From Thalassotalea_F euphylliae (GTDB taxonomy: Bacteria; Pseudomonadota; Gammaproteobacteria; Enterobacterales; Alteromonadaceae), in contig NZ_JBHUIB010000012.1 of the NCBI RefSeq assembly GCF_042682785.1, positions 310,001 to 374,000 of the forward strand: a DNA stretch of 64,000 nucleotides, given 5' to 3'. A program made the position numbers and the translations under genes. The notes beneath the pieces are model-generated. The model had not been told where the DNA came from and did no database searches. It worked only from the letters and a program-made list of their open reading frames with translations. Positions 52,055 to 61,148 of the stretch are shown in pieces (within the stretch, counting starts at the first letter, position 1; every line of letters begins with the position of its first letter).

Positions 52055-55000
52055 TAAGAATATTAGTTGTTGTTCTTGTTTTATTTGTGGCTATTCAACA
52101 AGGTGTGCACGCTGCACAATGTGATGCTGTATTTCCGGGTGATACATCCCTTGCATCCAATGCAGGCGCAACTATAGATCCTTCGGTAACCTGTGATGGC
52201 GGTAGCTGCCTACCTGTACCTAATTTTGAGGCAGTAACGCCGCTTCCTACGATTAGCCCAACGACTGTCTTTAACAACAACAACCTAGTGGATGGCGTTT
52301 ATGAGCATACTGCGTGGGGAATGGGTAATGGTCAAAACGTCAATTTTGGTGGAACAGGCACTGCTGTTATTTATTTTAATGGCTCTGTTGATATATCAAA
52401 AAATACCAAAATAAATGATAACGGCTCGCCATCGAATATTCTTATCGTGGTGTATGGGTCTTTGATCATACGTCAAGGCGTTGATATTAATGCCCATGTC
52501 TATGTAGCGGGTTCTACGTCTATTGAAAAAAACGTCGAATTTAATGGCTCCTTGTCGAGTGTTGGCGGCGTGAGTGTTGCTGAAAACGTTGACTTTACGT
52601 TCGATTCTGATGATGTTGACGGAATAGAGCCGCATGGGTTTTGCGACACCTCAGAGCCACCGCCGCCGTTAACTTGTGATGCAGCCGACACTTATACCGT
52701 TATTGGCCGTGATGATTTTAGTAACCCGAATAGCTGGTCAGCGAATAATTTTGACCGCTCTGTGAGTAACTGGCCTGGAGAAAGCATTTTTCAGTCTAAC
52801 GGTGAAGAGCAAAATGTGGTTTTTGACTTTTCGAGCAATAGATTAAATGTAGCTGGTAGTGTGTCTGCTGGTGGCGATAACGAATATGGCATGGTGCAAT
52901 TCCCCTTTGGGGCTATTTATGACACGTCCAGTTCCACCAATTACTCCGTATTTTCGTCGATTAAATCCAATGTAAACCAAAGCACTAATAATGATTTAGG
53001 TATTGTGTTTGGCTTTGTTGACGACCGCAATTATTACTTAGCGCGTTGGACTGCAATTGGTACTGCATATAGCGGCAGTAGCTCGTTCCCTGGCACCCAT
53101 CGTGCACTTGAGTTGATAAAAGTATTTGGTGGGGTTGCTACTACGCTAGACAGTATTGATGAGAGTGAAACAACAGCCAGTAACAACTTTTCAATGCAAG
53201 TGGTGGTCACCGAAGATGGCACCGGTGTGTGTGTCGGTAATTCCGCGGGCAATAATATGGTCCTAGAGTTGTATTCTGCTGAAACACCCGTATTGAATAA
53301 CGTGGGTCTGTATTCCTACGATAATGATATCGGCATTGAGTTTGATGACTTCCTTGTCCGCTGCTTAGATTGTGAAGCGACAGCGGGTTCTTTTTATCGC
53401 TTTGAAGATGCCGACTTTTCTGGCGGCATAGAAAATATATACAGTGGCTTTGATGCTATCAATATCGGTGGTGTGCCCATTCCTGATGGTAAATACTGTC
53501 AGGGCTTTTCTCCCAATGGATTTAATCTGAGCTCGACAACGGGCAATGCATTTAATTCACAGGGATCACCCAACTCACAAGCGGGTACCATTAATTTTTG
53601 GTTTCGCAGTGAAGTAAATTGGGCAAATGGTACTGACAGGGTGCTATTTGATGCGTCCACGTATACGTCCTTTTTTGGGTCGCGCTTTAGCGATAACTTC
53701 ACACTAGAGTTACTTGCTGACGGCCGCCTCCAATTTGAAATGAACTCAACCTTCTTCACTATTTTTGTTGATGAATACACTCTGACAGAGCCTTTTCAAA
53801 GCAGACAGGCAGGTGTTTGGTATTTTATTTCGTTGGTTTGGGAGCATGACGCTGATATCTATAAAATCTATGTAGACGGAAGCGAAGTTGTCAGCAACAC
53901 ACAAAGTGTCGACTTCTTCCCGAATTCTGCACCTCTGCATTTTGGCGATAATGCCAGTTTAGCGGCGGGCTCAGGAAGCTATCCTTCACCTAACTCGGCA
54001 CGCGGTGACTTTGACGAAGTGCGTATTTACGATGAGGTGAGAAGTGAAGCACAAATTATTGCCGACAGAGATGAGAGTTTTGATTGTTCGACGTCGCCTT
54101 TGTTTGTGCTTGAACATGACGGCAGCGGATTGACGTGTTTGCCTGAGCCAGTAACTGTTTTCGCGTGCAGTGATGCTAATTGCACAACGCCAGATACGTC
54201 GATCACTACCACAATGGACTTGCTTGTTAACGGCGTTAGTCAACAGGTGTCTATTGTCAATGGTGTCGGCACACCGCAGCCTACATTTAACTATACCGAC
54301 ACGGTCAATAATGCGGTTTTGTCATCGAGCAGTGATTACACATGTCGCAACACTGGAACGGGCGAATTTGGTACGTCTGGGACAGCGTGTGAAGTTGACT
54401 TCGACCGCACAGCATTTGTTTTCAGCACAATTGGTAACCAAACGGCGGGAGAGGCGTTCTCAGGGCATACTCTTGAGGCTGTCGCAGATGTAGACGGCGT
54501 ATGTACAGCATTAATTAATGGTAATGCTGATATAGAGTTTGCCGTTCAATATCAAACGCCAAGTGATGTTGCTACCGCTAACACATACACGATTAAAGAC
54601 ACTAACGGTGCTGTTAAAAATATTCCAAAAAACATCGGTTCACCGGTGAGTTACGAAGTGGTGAATTTATCGTTTGATGCCAACGGGGTTGCTACCCTTG
54701 ATGACAATATATACAACGATGCAGGCGAAATTACGTTACACGCAAGGTATACCACACCAGCTCAACCTAACTTACCTTCGGTGAATATTGACGGTAATTC
54801 TAATAATTTCTGGGTTAAGCCTTATGAGCTTGTCATGACCGCTTATAAGTCATCCAACCTTAGTGTGTTGCTGAATGCTTCTACAATTGAAGATGTCACC
54901 TCGAGTACGGCTTTTCACCCTGCAGGAGATGATTTTACGCTCCACGTAAGCGCCCTCAATAAAGACGGCGATTTGACAACTAATTATGAGCAGACGAACT

Positions 55001-56385
55001 TGCAGCTGAAAGTGCTCAGGGCAGCGCCACTCGATATCTCTGGCGCAACGCCTACCACTTTTTATGATGGCGTTTTTACCGATAATGCAGGCGCAACAAT
55101 TTCGAGTGTAAATGGCGCAAGTCCAGGTACCTTTGAAGATGTTACGCTGGCCGATTTTGATCCGCGTGGTTCTTTGCCCGGTCAATCTATTTCAAATAAT
55201 GTCAGTTACTCAGAAATCGCTTTGTTAGCGCTTGAGATAAGGGATTTTGATTACGGTAATCAGCCTAACTTTATTGTTGACGGTTCGAGCGCCTCAGTCG
55301 GTCGGTTTATTCCAAGTTACTTAGAGCAATCTGTCGCCAGTATTGGCAACCTTGTTGCCCGTGATAATGAAACGAATCCTGCGGCAACTTGTGGGCCCAG
55401 AGACTGGGTATACTCTGGACAGCTCAACAAAGAAGATTATGATGATGATCCAGATGATATTCCGCATATCGGCGCGATAAGATACGAAGAAAATAATGCC
55501 CCACGATTGAAAATTTCCGCGCATGATGCTGATGGTAATCAATTATTAAACTACCTGGCCGATGCGGTAGATTCGGCAGGTACAAGCTTTAATCGCCTAG
55601 CGTTGGGTGATGTTGTGTTAACACCGCCGAGCGCTGACTTAACTAATGCAACCTATTTAATTGATGCGATCAGCCTGCTTGATACCGCTAATGCTCGATT
55701 TGAAGATGATGATGAAAATACCATTAGAGAATTGCACTACGTATTGAGCCCCGATGATCATTTTACATACCAACACATCGAAGCGACAAAAGTGTCACCG
55801 TTTACTGCGCAGTTCGTAATGGCTATTGACCGTATTGAAGATCAAGATGGTATTTTTGTCGATACCACAAACATTTCACGCTATGAGGACCTGACCATTT
55901 TTGAGGATGACCCTGCAACCACTGAAATTGATGGTTCTACACTAGAAGTTCGGTTTGGGCGACTTGTGATAGAAAATAGCTATGGTTCAGAAACTGCGCA
56001 GTTAGAGCAACCTATGCGTGTTGAATACTTTGATAATGACAACTGGCTCATTAATGAAGACGATGTTTGTACCGAGATATTGTCGACTGAACCGCCATGG
56101 GAATTTAATGACATTAGTGGAGGCTTAACTGAAACCAATATTAGCCCTCCGACGACATATGTTGGCGCAACAGAGTTTATGGATGGTGGTACCTATAATG
56201 AAGTGCTCATTCAAAGTAACGCACCGGGCAGTATTGGTGTTACTTTTAACACAGTGCCTTGGTTACAGTTTGACTGGAATGGTGATAACGACGGTGTCCA
56301 CGACGATAATGCTAATGCTATTGCAACCTTTGGTCGGTTCCGTGGTAATGATCGCATTATCTACTGGCGAGAAGTTAATAATTAG
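52051..56385 (+). CDS. mshQ: MSHA tip/surface protein MshQ, large multidomain adhesin-like
   Basis: This is the largest gene in the window (1,444 residues). A signal peptide (MIRILVVVLVLFVAIQQGVHA) precedes: a beta-solenoid-like region with short repeats (about 70-200, SVDISKNTKIND then SLIIRQGVDINAHVYVAGST), a jelly-roll-like region (about 220-445, DDFSNPNSWSANNF...EFDDFLVRCLDCE), a LamG/concanavalin-like domain (about 448-680, GTINFWFRSEVNW and FDEVRIYDEVRSEAQIIADR) and a long C-terminal DUF6701-type region (about 690-1440). It is cysteine-paired and acidic. Position last in the pilin operon and the domain set fit MshQ; receptor binding is inferred. Confidence 0.88.
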   Translation: MIRILVVVLVLFVAIQQGVHAAQCDAVFPGDTSLASNAGATIDPSVTCDGGSCLPVPNFEAVTPLPTISPTTVFNNNNLVDGVYEHTAWGMGNGQNVNFGGTGTAVIYFNGSVDISKNTKINDNGSPSNILIVVYGSLIIRQGVDINAHVYVAGSTSIEKNVEFNGSLSSVGGVSVAENVDFTFDSDDVDGIEPHGFCDTSEPPPPLTCDAADTYTVIGRDDFSNPNSWSANNFDRSVSNWPGESIFQSNGEEQNVVFDFSSNRLNVAGSVSAGGDNEYGMVQFPFGAIYDTSSSTNYSVFSSIKSNVNQSTNNDLGIVFGFVDDRNYYLARWTAIGTAYSGSSSFPGTHRALELIKVFGGVATTLDSIDESETTASNNFSMQVVVTEDGTGVCVGNSAGNNMVLELYSAETPVLNNVGLYSYDNDIGIEFDDFLVRCLDCEATAGSFYRFEDADFSGGIENIYSGFDAINIGGVPIPDGKYCQGFSPNGFNLSSTTGNAFNSQGSPNSQAGTINFWFRSEVNWANGTDRVLFDASTYTSFFGSRFSDNFTLELLADGRLQFEMNSTFFTIFVDEYTLTEPFQSRQAGVWYFISLVWEHDADIYKIYVDGSEVVSNTQSVDFFPNSAPLHFGDNASLAAGSGSYPSPNSARGDFDEVRIYDEVRSEAQIIADRDESFDCSTSPLFVLEHDGSGLTCLPEPVTVFACSDANCTTPDTSITTTMDLLVNGVSQQVSIVNGVGTPQPTFNYTDTVNNAVLSSSSDYTCRNTGTGEFGTSGTACEVDFDRTAFVFSTIGNQTAGEAFSGHTLEAVADVDGVCTALINGNADIEFAVQYQTPSDVATANTYTIKDTNGAVKNIPKNIGSPVSYEVVNLSFDANGVATLDDNIYNDAGEITLHARYTTPAQPNLPSVNIDGNSNNFWVKPYELVMTAYKSSNLSVLLNASTIEDVTSSTAFHPAGDDFTLHVSALNKDGDLTTNYEQTNLQLKVLRAAPLDISGATPTTFYDGVFTDNAGATISSVNGASPGTFEDVTLADFDPRGSLPGQSISNNVSYSEIALLALEIRDFDYGNQPNFIVDGSSASVGRFIPSYLEQSVASIGNLVARDNETNPAATCGPRDWVYSGQLNKEDYDDDPDDIPHIGAIRYEENNAPRLKISAHDADGNQLLNYLADAVDSAGTSFNRLALGDVVLTPPSADLTNATYLIDAISLLDTANARFEDDDENTIRELHYVLSPDDHFTYQHIEATKVSPFTAQFVMAIDRIEDQDGIFVDTTNISRYEDLTIFEDDPATTEIDGSTLEVRFGRLVIENSYGSETAQLEQPMRVEYFDNDNWLINEDDVCTEILSTEPPWEFNDISGGLTETNISPPTTYVGATEFMDGGTYNEVLIQSNAPGSIGVTFNTVPWLQFDWNGDNDGVHDDNANAIATFGRFRGNDRIIYWREVNN

Positions 56386-56439
56386 TTGCAAAATGGTGGT
56401 TATTTAAACGATTGCAGTTAGATACAAAAAAAACTACCT

Positions 56440-56456
56440 AAATCCGCGATTTTTTT
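56440..56456 (+). terminator. Weak hairpin plus T run after mshQ
   Basis: AAATC-CGC-GATTT followed by T residues. The 5-bp stem is mostly A-T, so this is weak. The rest of the 192-base gap holds the mreB leader; a TATGAT (56491-56496) is present without a good -35. Confidence 0.25.
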
Positions 56457-56577
56457 GTGATTTACTACTCACATCCTTGATTTACTCGGGTATGATACAA
56501 AGATCAATGTCGAAAAAAGACAAGAATAATTACGTTCCTCAAGCGAACCTGCAACAGTTATAGGGTAATTCGTTAAT

Positions 56578-57621
56578 ATGTTTAAAAAACTACGTGGGAT
56601 GTTCTCTAACGATTTATCAATCGATTTAGGAACCGCGAACACACTTATTTATGTAAAAGAACAAGGGATTGTACTTAACGAACCCTCGGTAGTTGCTATT
56701 CGTCAAGATAAAGCTGGTGGTAATAAAAGTGTTGCCGCGGTAGGTTTGGCAGCAAAACAAATGCTAGGCCGTACGCCTGGCAACATTGAAGCAATTCGCC
56801 CAATGAAAGATGGCGTAATTGCTAACTTCTTTGTGACAGAGAAAATGCTTCAGCACTTTATTAAACAAGTGCACAGCAATAACTTTTTACGTCCAAGTCC
56901 TCGTGTACTTATCTGTGTACCATGTGGTTCAACACAAGTTGAACGTCGAGCCATTCGCGAATCAGCGCTAGGTGCTGGTGCTCGTGAGGTATATTTGATT
57001 GATGAACCGATGGCTGCTGCGATTGGTGCAGGCTTACCAGTATCAGAAGCGACAGGTTCAATGGTTGTTGATATTGGTGGTGGTACAACGGAAGTTGGTA
57101 TTATCTCGCTTAACGGTGTGGTTTATTCATCATCAGTACGTATCGGTGGTGACAAATTCGATGAAGCGATTATCAACTACGTTCGTCGTAACTTCGGTAG
57201 CTTAATTGGTGAAGCAACAGCTGAACGCATTAAGCATGAGATTGGCTCAGCTTATCCAGGTGAAGAGTTAGTCGAAATTGAAGTACGTGGCCGTAACCTT
57301 GCTGAAGGTGTACCGCGCAGCTTTACGCTTAACAGCAATGAGATTTTAGAAGCACTTCAAGAGCCGTTAACCGGTATTGTTAGTGCCATCATGGTTGCAC
57401 TTGAACAATCACCACCTGAATTAGCTTCAGACATTTCTGAACGAGGTATGGTGTTGACCGGCGGTGGTGCACTACTTAAAGACTTAGACCGTTTACTGAT
57501 GGAAGAAACGGGAATTCCAGTAGTAGTAGCGGAAGATCCATTAACGTGTGTGGCAAGAGGTGGCGGTAAAGCCATCGAGATGATTGACATGCACGGCGGC
57601 GATTTATTCTCTTACGAGTAA
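56578..57621 (+). CDS. mreB: Rod-shape actin homologue MreB
   Basis: The 347-residue cytoskeletal ATPase starts MFKKLRGMFSNDLSIDLGTA, with the amphipathic membrane-binding N-terminus typical of Gram-negative MreB, then the phosphate-1 motif DLGTANTLIYV. The phosphate-2 motif is VVDIGGGTTEVGI and the adenosine motif is VLTGGGALLKDLDRLL. It assembles into membrane filaments that guide peptidoglycan synthesis with MreC, MreD, RodA and PBP2. It is followed by a hairpin terminator and then mreC. Confidence 0.98.
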   Translation: MFKKLRGMFSNDLSIDLGTANTLIYVKEQGIVLNEPSVVAIRQDKAGGNKSVAAVGLAAKQMLGRTPGNIEAIRPMKDGVIANFFVTEKMLQHFIKQVHSNNFLRPSPRVLICVPCGSTQVERRAIRESALGAGAREVYLIDEPMAAAIGAGLPVSEATGSMVVDIGGGTTEVGIISLNGVVYSSSVRIGGDKFDEAIINYVRRNFGSLIGEATAERIKHEIGSAYPGEELVEIEVRGRNLAEGVPRSFTLNSNEILEALQEPLTGIVSAIMVALEQSPPELASDISERGMVLTGGGALLKDLDRLLMEETGIPVVVAEDPLTCVARGGGKAIEMIDMHGGDLFSYE

Positions 57622-57622
57622 C

Positions 57623-57654
57623 AAAAAAGGCGCTAGCAAAGCTAGCGCTTTTTC
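57623..57654 (+). terminator. Hairpin terminator between mreB and mreC
   Basis: GCGCTAGC-AAA-GCTAGCGC is a perfect 8-bp GC-rich stem preceded by six A and followed by five T. It ends six bases before the mreC ATG and leaves no room for a ribosome site, so it probably acts as an attenuator. Confidence 0.8.
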
Positions 57655-57660
57655 ATTTCT

Positions 57661-58575
57661 ATGAACCCGATTTTTAAACACGGCCCATCACCTCAACATC
57701 GATTGGCAATAGTATTACTATTGTCGGCCGCGCTCGTGTTCTTTGATCATAAGTTAGGTAGTTTTGAGACGGCGCGAGGGTACCTGCAATCTGTGGTTAG
57801 CCCGCTTCAGTATCTCGCAAATACGCCTAAACAAATGATGTTGTGGGCAGCGGAGAACCTCGTTACCAGAAAACAACTGATAGAAGAGAACCAAACGTTA
57901 AAGATTAACGAACTAACTTATCAAGAAAAATTGATGGAGTTAGAAATTGTTAAAAAAGAAAATGAACGTTTGCGCATGTTGTTGGCGTCTCCGCTTCGTT
58001 CGGAAACGAAGAAAATGGTGGCCGAGATTCTTTCTGTTGATAGTGACCCATACACGCATCAGATCGTGATTAATCGCGGTGCCAATGACGGCGTTTATGA
58101 GGGGCAACCAGTCATCGACGAGCAGGGCATTGTTGGTCAGATTCTTACGGTCGGTACAACGACGAGTCGTGTCATCCTGATTACCGACGTTACCCACGCA
58201 CTGCCTGTGCGAGTGAGCCGCAATGGCACTAGACTAGTGGCGACTGGTGCGGGCCGAATAGATCGTTTGTCTCATGCGCATGTACCGCATAGCGCTGATA
58301 TTCGAACTGGCGATTTATTGGTGACTTCTGGCTTAGGTGGGAAATATCCTGAAGGGTACCCAGTGTCAAAAGTGGTGGTGGTGCGCAAAGATGAGTCGCG
58401 TCCGTTTGCTCAAGTACTGAGCCAGCCTGTCGCCGAAATAGATAAACTGCGTTATTTACTGTTGCTGTGGCCTGAAAAGCCGGCCAGCATATTTGCGCCA
58501 AAACAAACAAGCAGTGTGACGAACGACAATAACGGCCAAACAGCGCCAAACGAGGTGAAGCATGTTAGCCAATAA
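57661..58575 (+). CDS. mreC: Rod-shape protein MreC
   Basis: The 304-residue bitopic protein begins MNPIFKHGPSPQHRLAIVLL, like E. coli MreC (MKPIFSRGPS). One membrane helix (about 16-33), a coiled coil (about 65-105) and a periplasmic beta domain (about 110-270) follow, with VIDEQGIVGQI and TGDLLVTSGLGGKYPEGYPV typical of the family. It links MreB filaments to the wall enzymes. No Shine-Dalgarno precedes the ATG, because the upstream hairpin occupies that space. Its 3' end overlaps mreD by 14 bases. Confidence 0.96.
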   Translation: MNPIFKHGPSPQHRLAIVLLLSAALVFFDHKLGSFETARGYLQSVVSPLQYLANTPKQMMLWAAENLVTRKQLIEENQTLKINELTYQEKLMELEIVKKENERLRMLLASPLRSETKKMVAEILSVDSDPYTHQIVINRGANDGVYEGQPVIDEQGIVGQILTVGTTTSRVILITDVTHALPVRVSRNGTRLVATGAGRIDRLSHAHVPHSADIRTGDLLVTSGLGGKYPEGYPVSKVVVVRKDESRPFAQVLSQPVAEIDKLRYLLLLWPEKPASIFAPKQTSSVTNDNNGQTAPNEVKHVSQ

Positions 58576-59041
58576 CGGCATCATCATTGTTTTCAGTTTA
58601 TTACTCGCGCTCATTGCTAGCATTATGCCGATGCCGCTAGGGGTAGATGCTTTTCGCCCAGATTGGGTGTTAGTAGTTGTTATCTATTGGAGTATTGCCT
58701 TGCCAAACCGCGTTAACGTGGTTACAGCATGGGTGATGGGCTTTATGCTTGATGTACTTTTAGGCTCCACACTGGGTGTTCATGCGGCAGCGATGGCACT
58801 ATCTGTTTATATTGCGACAGTGAACTTTCAAAAAATACGTAATTTCTCGCTGTGGCAACAAGCGATAATAGTGGGGGTTTTGGCTGCACTTTATCATTTG
58901 CTGGTATTTTGGTTACAACGCTTTTTATCAGATGTTGTCTTTTTACCCAGTTATTTATACCCAGTACTCACGACTATTGTGCTCTGGCCTTGGGTGTTTT
59001 TGTTGCTCCGCAAAGTGCGTCGTCACTTCAAAATATCGTAA
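58562..59041 (+). CDS. mreD: Rod-shape membrane protein MreD
   Basis: The 159-residue protein has five or six membrane helices; recognisable segments are MPMPLGVDAFRPDWVLVVVI, YWSIALPNRV, GFMLDVLLGSTLGVHA and a basic C-terminus (LLRKVRRHFKIS). It is part of the elongasome with MreC. It starts within the last codons of mreC (14-base overlap), indicating translational coupling, and is followed 23 bases later by maf. Confidence 0.95.
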   Translation: MLANNGIIIVFSLLLALIASIMPMPLGVDAFRPDWVLVVVIYWSIALPNRVNVVTAWVMGFMLDVLLGSTLGVHAAAMALSVYIATVNFQKIRNFSLWQQAIIVGVLAALYHLLVFWLQRFLSDVVFLPSYLYPVLTTIVLWPWVFLLLRKVRRHFKIS

Positions 59042-59064
59042 TTTAGCGCAGGGTTAAGCCGTTT

Positions 59065-59640
59065 ATGTTTATTCTCGCTTCTCAATCGCCTCGCCGACAG
59101 TCATTACTTGAAGAGCTTGGCTATGTTTTTGAAAGCCAACCTGCTGATATCGATGAATCCGTGTTAGTAGGTGAGAGTCCGGCAGACTATGTTGCTCGGC
59201 TAGCTTTAGCTAAAGCTAGCGCGGTCTCAGAAGTAAGAGCTGACAACTTGGCTGTGCTTGGCAGCGATACCACCGTGGTTTATGAAGAGAGCATTTTAGG
59301 CAAGCCGGAAGATTTTGACGATTTCGAACGAATGATGAACATGCTATCGGGGCGAACACATCAAGTGTTGACTTCAATATCGGTAGTACAAGGTCCGTTA
59401 CACAATACGCAAGTTATTGCTACCCAAGTAACTTTTAAGCAACTATCATCAAAAGAGATCAAGAATTATTGGCTTAGTGGTGAGCCACAAGATAAAGCGG
59501 GTGGTTACGGTATACAGGGCCTTGCCGCCCAGTTTGTTGCGGATATTCAAGGAAGCTATTCCGGCGTTGTCGGGTTACCGGTATATGAAACGGTACAATT
59601 GCTCAGTGAATTTGGCATTTCTAATAGTATTAACGGTTAA
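59065..59640 (+). CDS. maf: Maf-type nucleoside triphosphate pyrophosphatase (YhdE-like)
   Basis: The 191-residue house-cleaning enzyme hydrolyses dTTP and UTP, including modified forms, to monophosphates. It opens ILASQSPRRQSLLEELGY with the substrate-binding SxRR motif, then ADIDES, the catalytic glutamate/aspartate region LGSDTTVVYEESILGKPED and GRTHQVLTSISVV. KAGGYGIQGLAAQFV near the C-terminus distinguishes the dTTP/UTP-specific YhdE group. Position between mreD and rng is the standard gammaproteobacterial order. Confidence 0.94.
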   Translation: MFILASQSPRRQSLLEELGYVFESQPADIDESVLVGESPADYVARLALAKASAVSEVRADNLAVLGSDTTVVYEESILGKPEDFDDFERMMNMLSGRTHQVLTSISVVQGPLHNTQVIATQVTFKQLSSKEIKNYWLSGEPQDKAGGYGIQGLAAQFVADIQGSYSGVVGLPVYETVQLLSEFGISNSING

Positions 59641-59652
59641 GCGGGAGTTGGA

Positions 59653-61119
59653 ATGAGTGGTGAGTTATTAGTAAATGTTACCCCGAGTGAAACCCGTGTC
59701 GCGTTGATAGAAAACGGCGTTTTACAAGAGTTACACGTGGAAAGGGAAGCAAAGCGTGGCCTGGTGGGTAATATTTATCTCGGTAAAATCATCCGTGTGT
59801 TGCCGGGCATGCAGGCGGCATTTGTTGACATTAATTTAGAAAAAGCGGCGTTTTTACACGCTTCAGATATTCGTTCCCAATTGATTATTAATGAAGATGA
59901 ACGCGAGGCAGAGCAAGTCCCAGATATCCGTACTCTTGTTCATGAAGGGCAGCATATTATGGTGCAAGTGGTTAAAGATCCGCTTGGTACTAAAGGAGCC
60001 CGTTTAACCACAGATATTACCATTGCTTCGCGCTATTTGGTGTTGATGCCCAATGCAAGCCATGCAGGCATTTCGCAACGAATTGAAGATATAAAAGAGC
60101 GTAATCGCTTAAAAGATATTGTTGTGCCTTACTGTGATGACAATCATGGTTTTATTGTGCGCACTGCTGCTGAGGGCGCAGGCGATGAAGAACTAAAGCA
60201 TGATGCAGAGTTTTTACGCCGTGTTTGGAATAAAGTGGTAGAGCGTAAGCAACGCAAGCAAACTAATGCACCTATTTATCAAGATTTGTCATTGGCCTTT
60301 CGTGTTATTCGTGATTTCTTCGGTACAGAATTAGAACGAATTCGTATTGATTCAAAACTCACATTTGATCAGCTGGTTGAATTCACGCAAGAATTTGTTC
60401 CCAATGTAGCGCCTGTGATTGAGTACTATCCAGGTGAACGACCTATTTTTGATTTGTTTGACGTAGAAACAGAAATACAACGTGCGCTCGAGCGCAAGAT
60501 TACCCTCAAGTCTGGTGGCTATCTGATTATCGATCAAACAGAAGCGATGACCACAATTGACATCAATACGGGAGCGTATGTTGGTCATCGTAATTTAGAA
60601 GAAACGATATTCAGTACCAATGTTGAAGCAACACAAGCAATTGCCCGTCAGCTTAGGTTAAGGAACCTAGGTGGTATAATCATTATTGACTTTATCGACA
60701 TGGAAAGCGAAGACCATCGCAGACGTGTACTCCATAGCTTAGAAATGGCGATGGCTAAAGATAAAGTTAAGTTCAACATCCATGGCTTTTCTGCACTTGG
60801 GTTAGTCGAAATGACGCGCAAGCGCACCCGAGAAAGTCTAGAACATATTTTATGTGGGGAATGCCCTGCGTGTTCAGGCAAAGGGAAGATGAAGACGGTT
60901 GAAACCGTATGTTTTGAGATACTGCGTGAAATTGTTCGCGTGAATCGAGCATATGATGCAGACCAATTTATTGTCTATGCATCAACACAAGTTAGTGAGT
61001 CTTTACTCAATGACGAGTATCATAACCTTGCTGAACTTGAAGTGTTTATTGGTAAGTTAATTAAAGTGCAAACTGAACCTATGTATAACCAGGAGCAGTT
61101 TGACGTGGTGATGATGTAG
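59653..61119 (+). CDS. rng: Ribonuclease G
   Basis: The 488-residue endoribonuclease matures the 5' end of 16S rRNA. It begins GELLVNVTPSETRVALIENG, with an S1 domain inserted at about 38-125 (GNIYLGKIIRVLPGMQAAFV and ADINLEKAAFLH-type). The 5' sensor and DNase I-like core include the catalytic aspartates in TTIDINTGAYVG and IIIDFIDME. The zinc-link motif is CGECPACSGKG (about 401-411). It lacks the long C-terminal tail of RNase E, so it is RNase G. It lies 12 bases after maf and 29 before yhdP. Confidence 0.97.
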   Translation: MSGELLVNVTPSETRVALIENGVLQELHVEREAKRGLVGNIYLGKIIRVLPGMQAAFVDINLEKAAFLHASDIRSQLIINEDEREAEQVPDIRTLVHEGQHIMVQVVKDPLGTKGARLTTDITIASRYLVLMPNASHAGISQRIEDIKERNRLKDIVVPYCDDNHGFIVRTAAEGAGDEELKHDAEFLRRVWNKVVERKQRKQTNAPIYQDLSLAFRVIRDFFGTELERIRIDSKLTFDQLVEFTQEFVPNVAPVIEYYPGERPIFDLFDVETEIQRALERKITLKSGGYLIIDQTEAMTTIDINTGAYVGHRNLEETIFSTNVEATQAIARQLRLRNLGGIIIIDFIDMESEDHRRRVLHSLEMAMAKDKVKFNIHGFSALGLVEMTRKRTRESLEHILCGECPACSGKGKMKTVETVCFEILREIVRVNRAYDADQFIVYASTQVSESLLNDEYHNLAELEVFIGKLIKVQTEPMYNQEQFDVVMM

Positions 61120-61148
61120 TTCACCAACTGAATTGAAGGTAGTGTTTT

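Noticed and set aside
56456..56473. CRP-like site TGTGA...TCACA upstream of mreB
   Set aside because: The half-sites are 8 bases apart, while CRP needs 6, and the flanks do not match.
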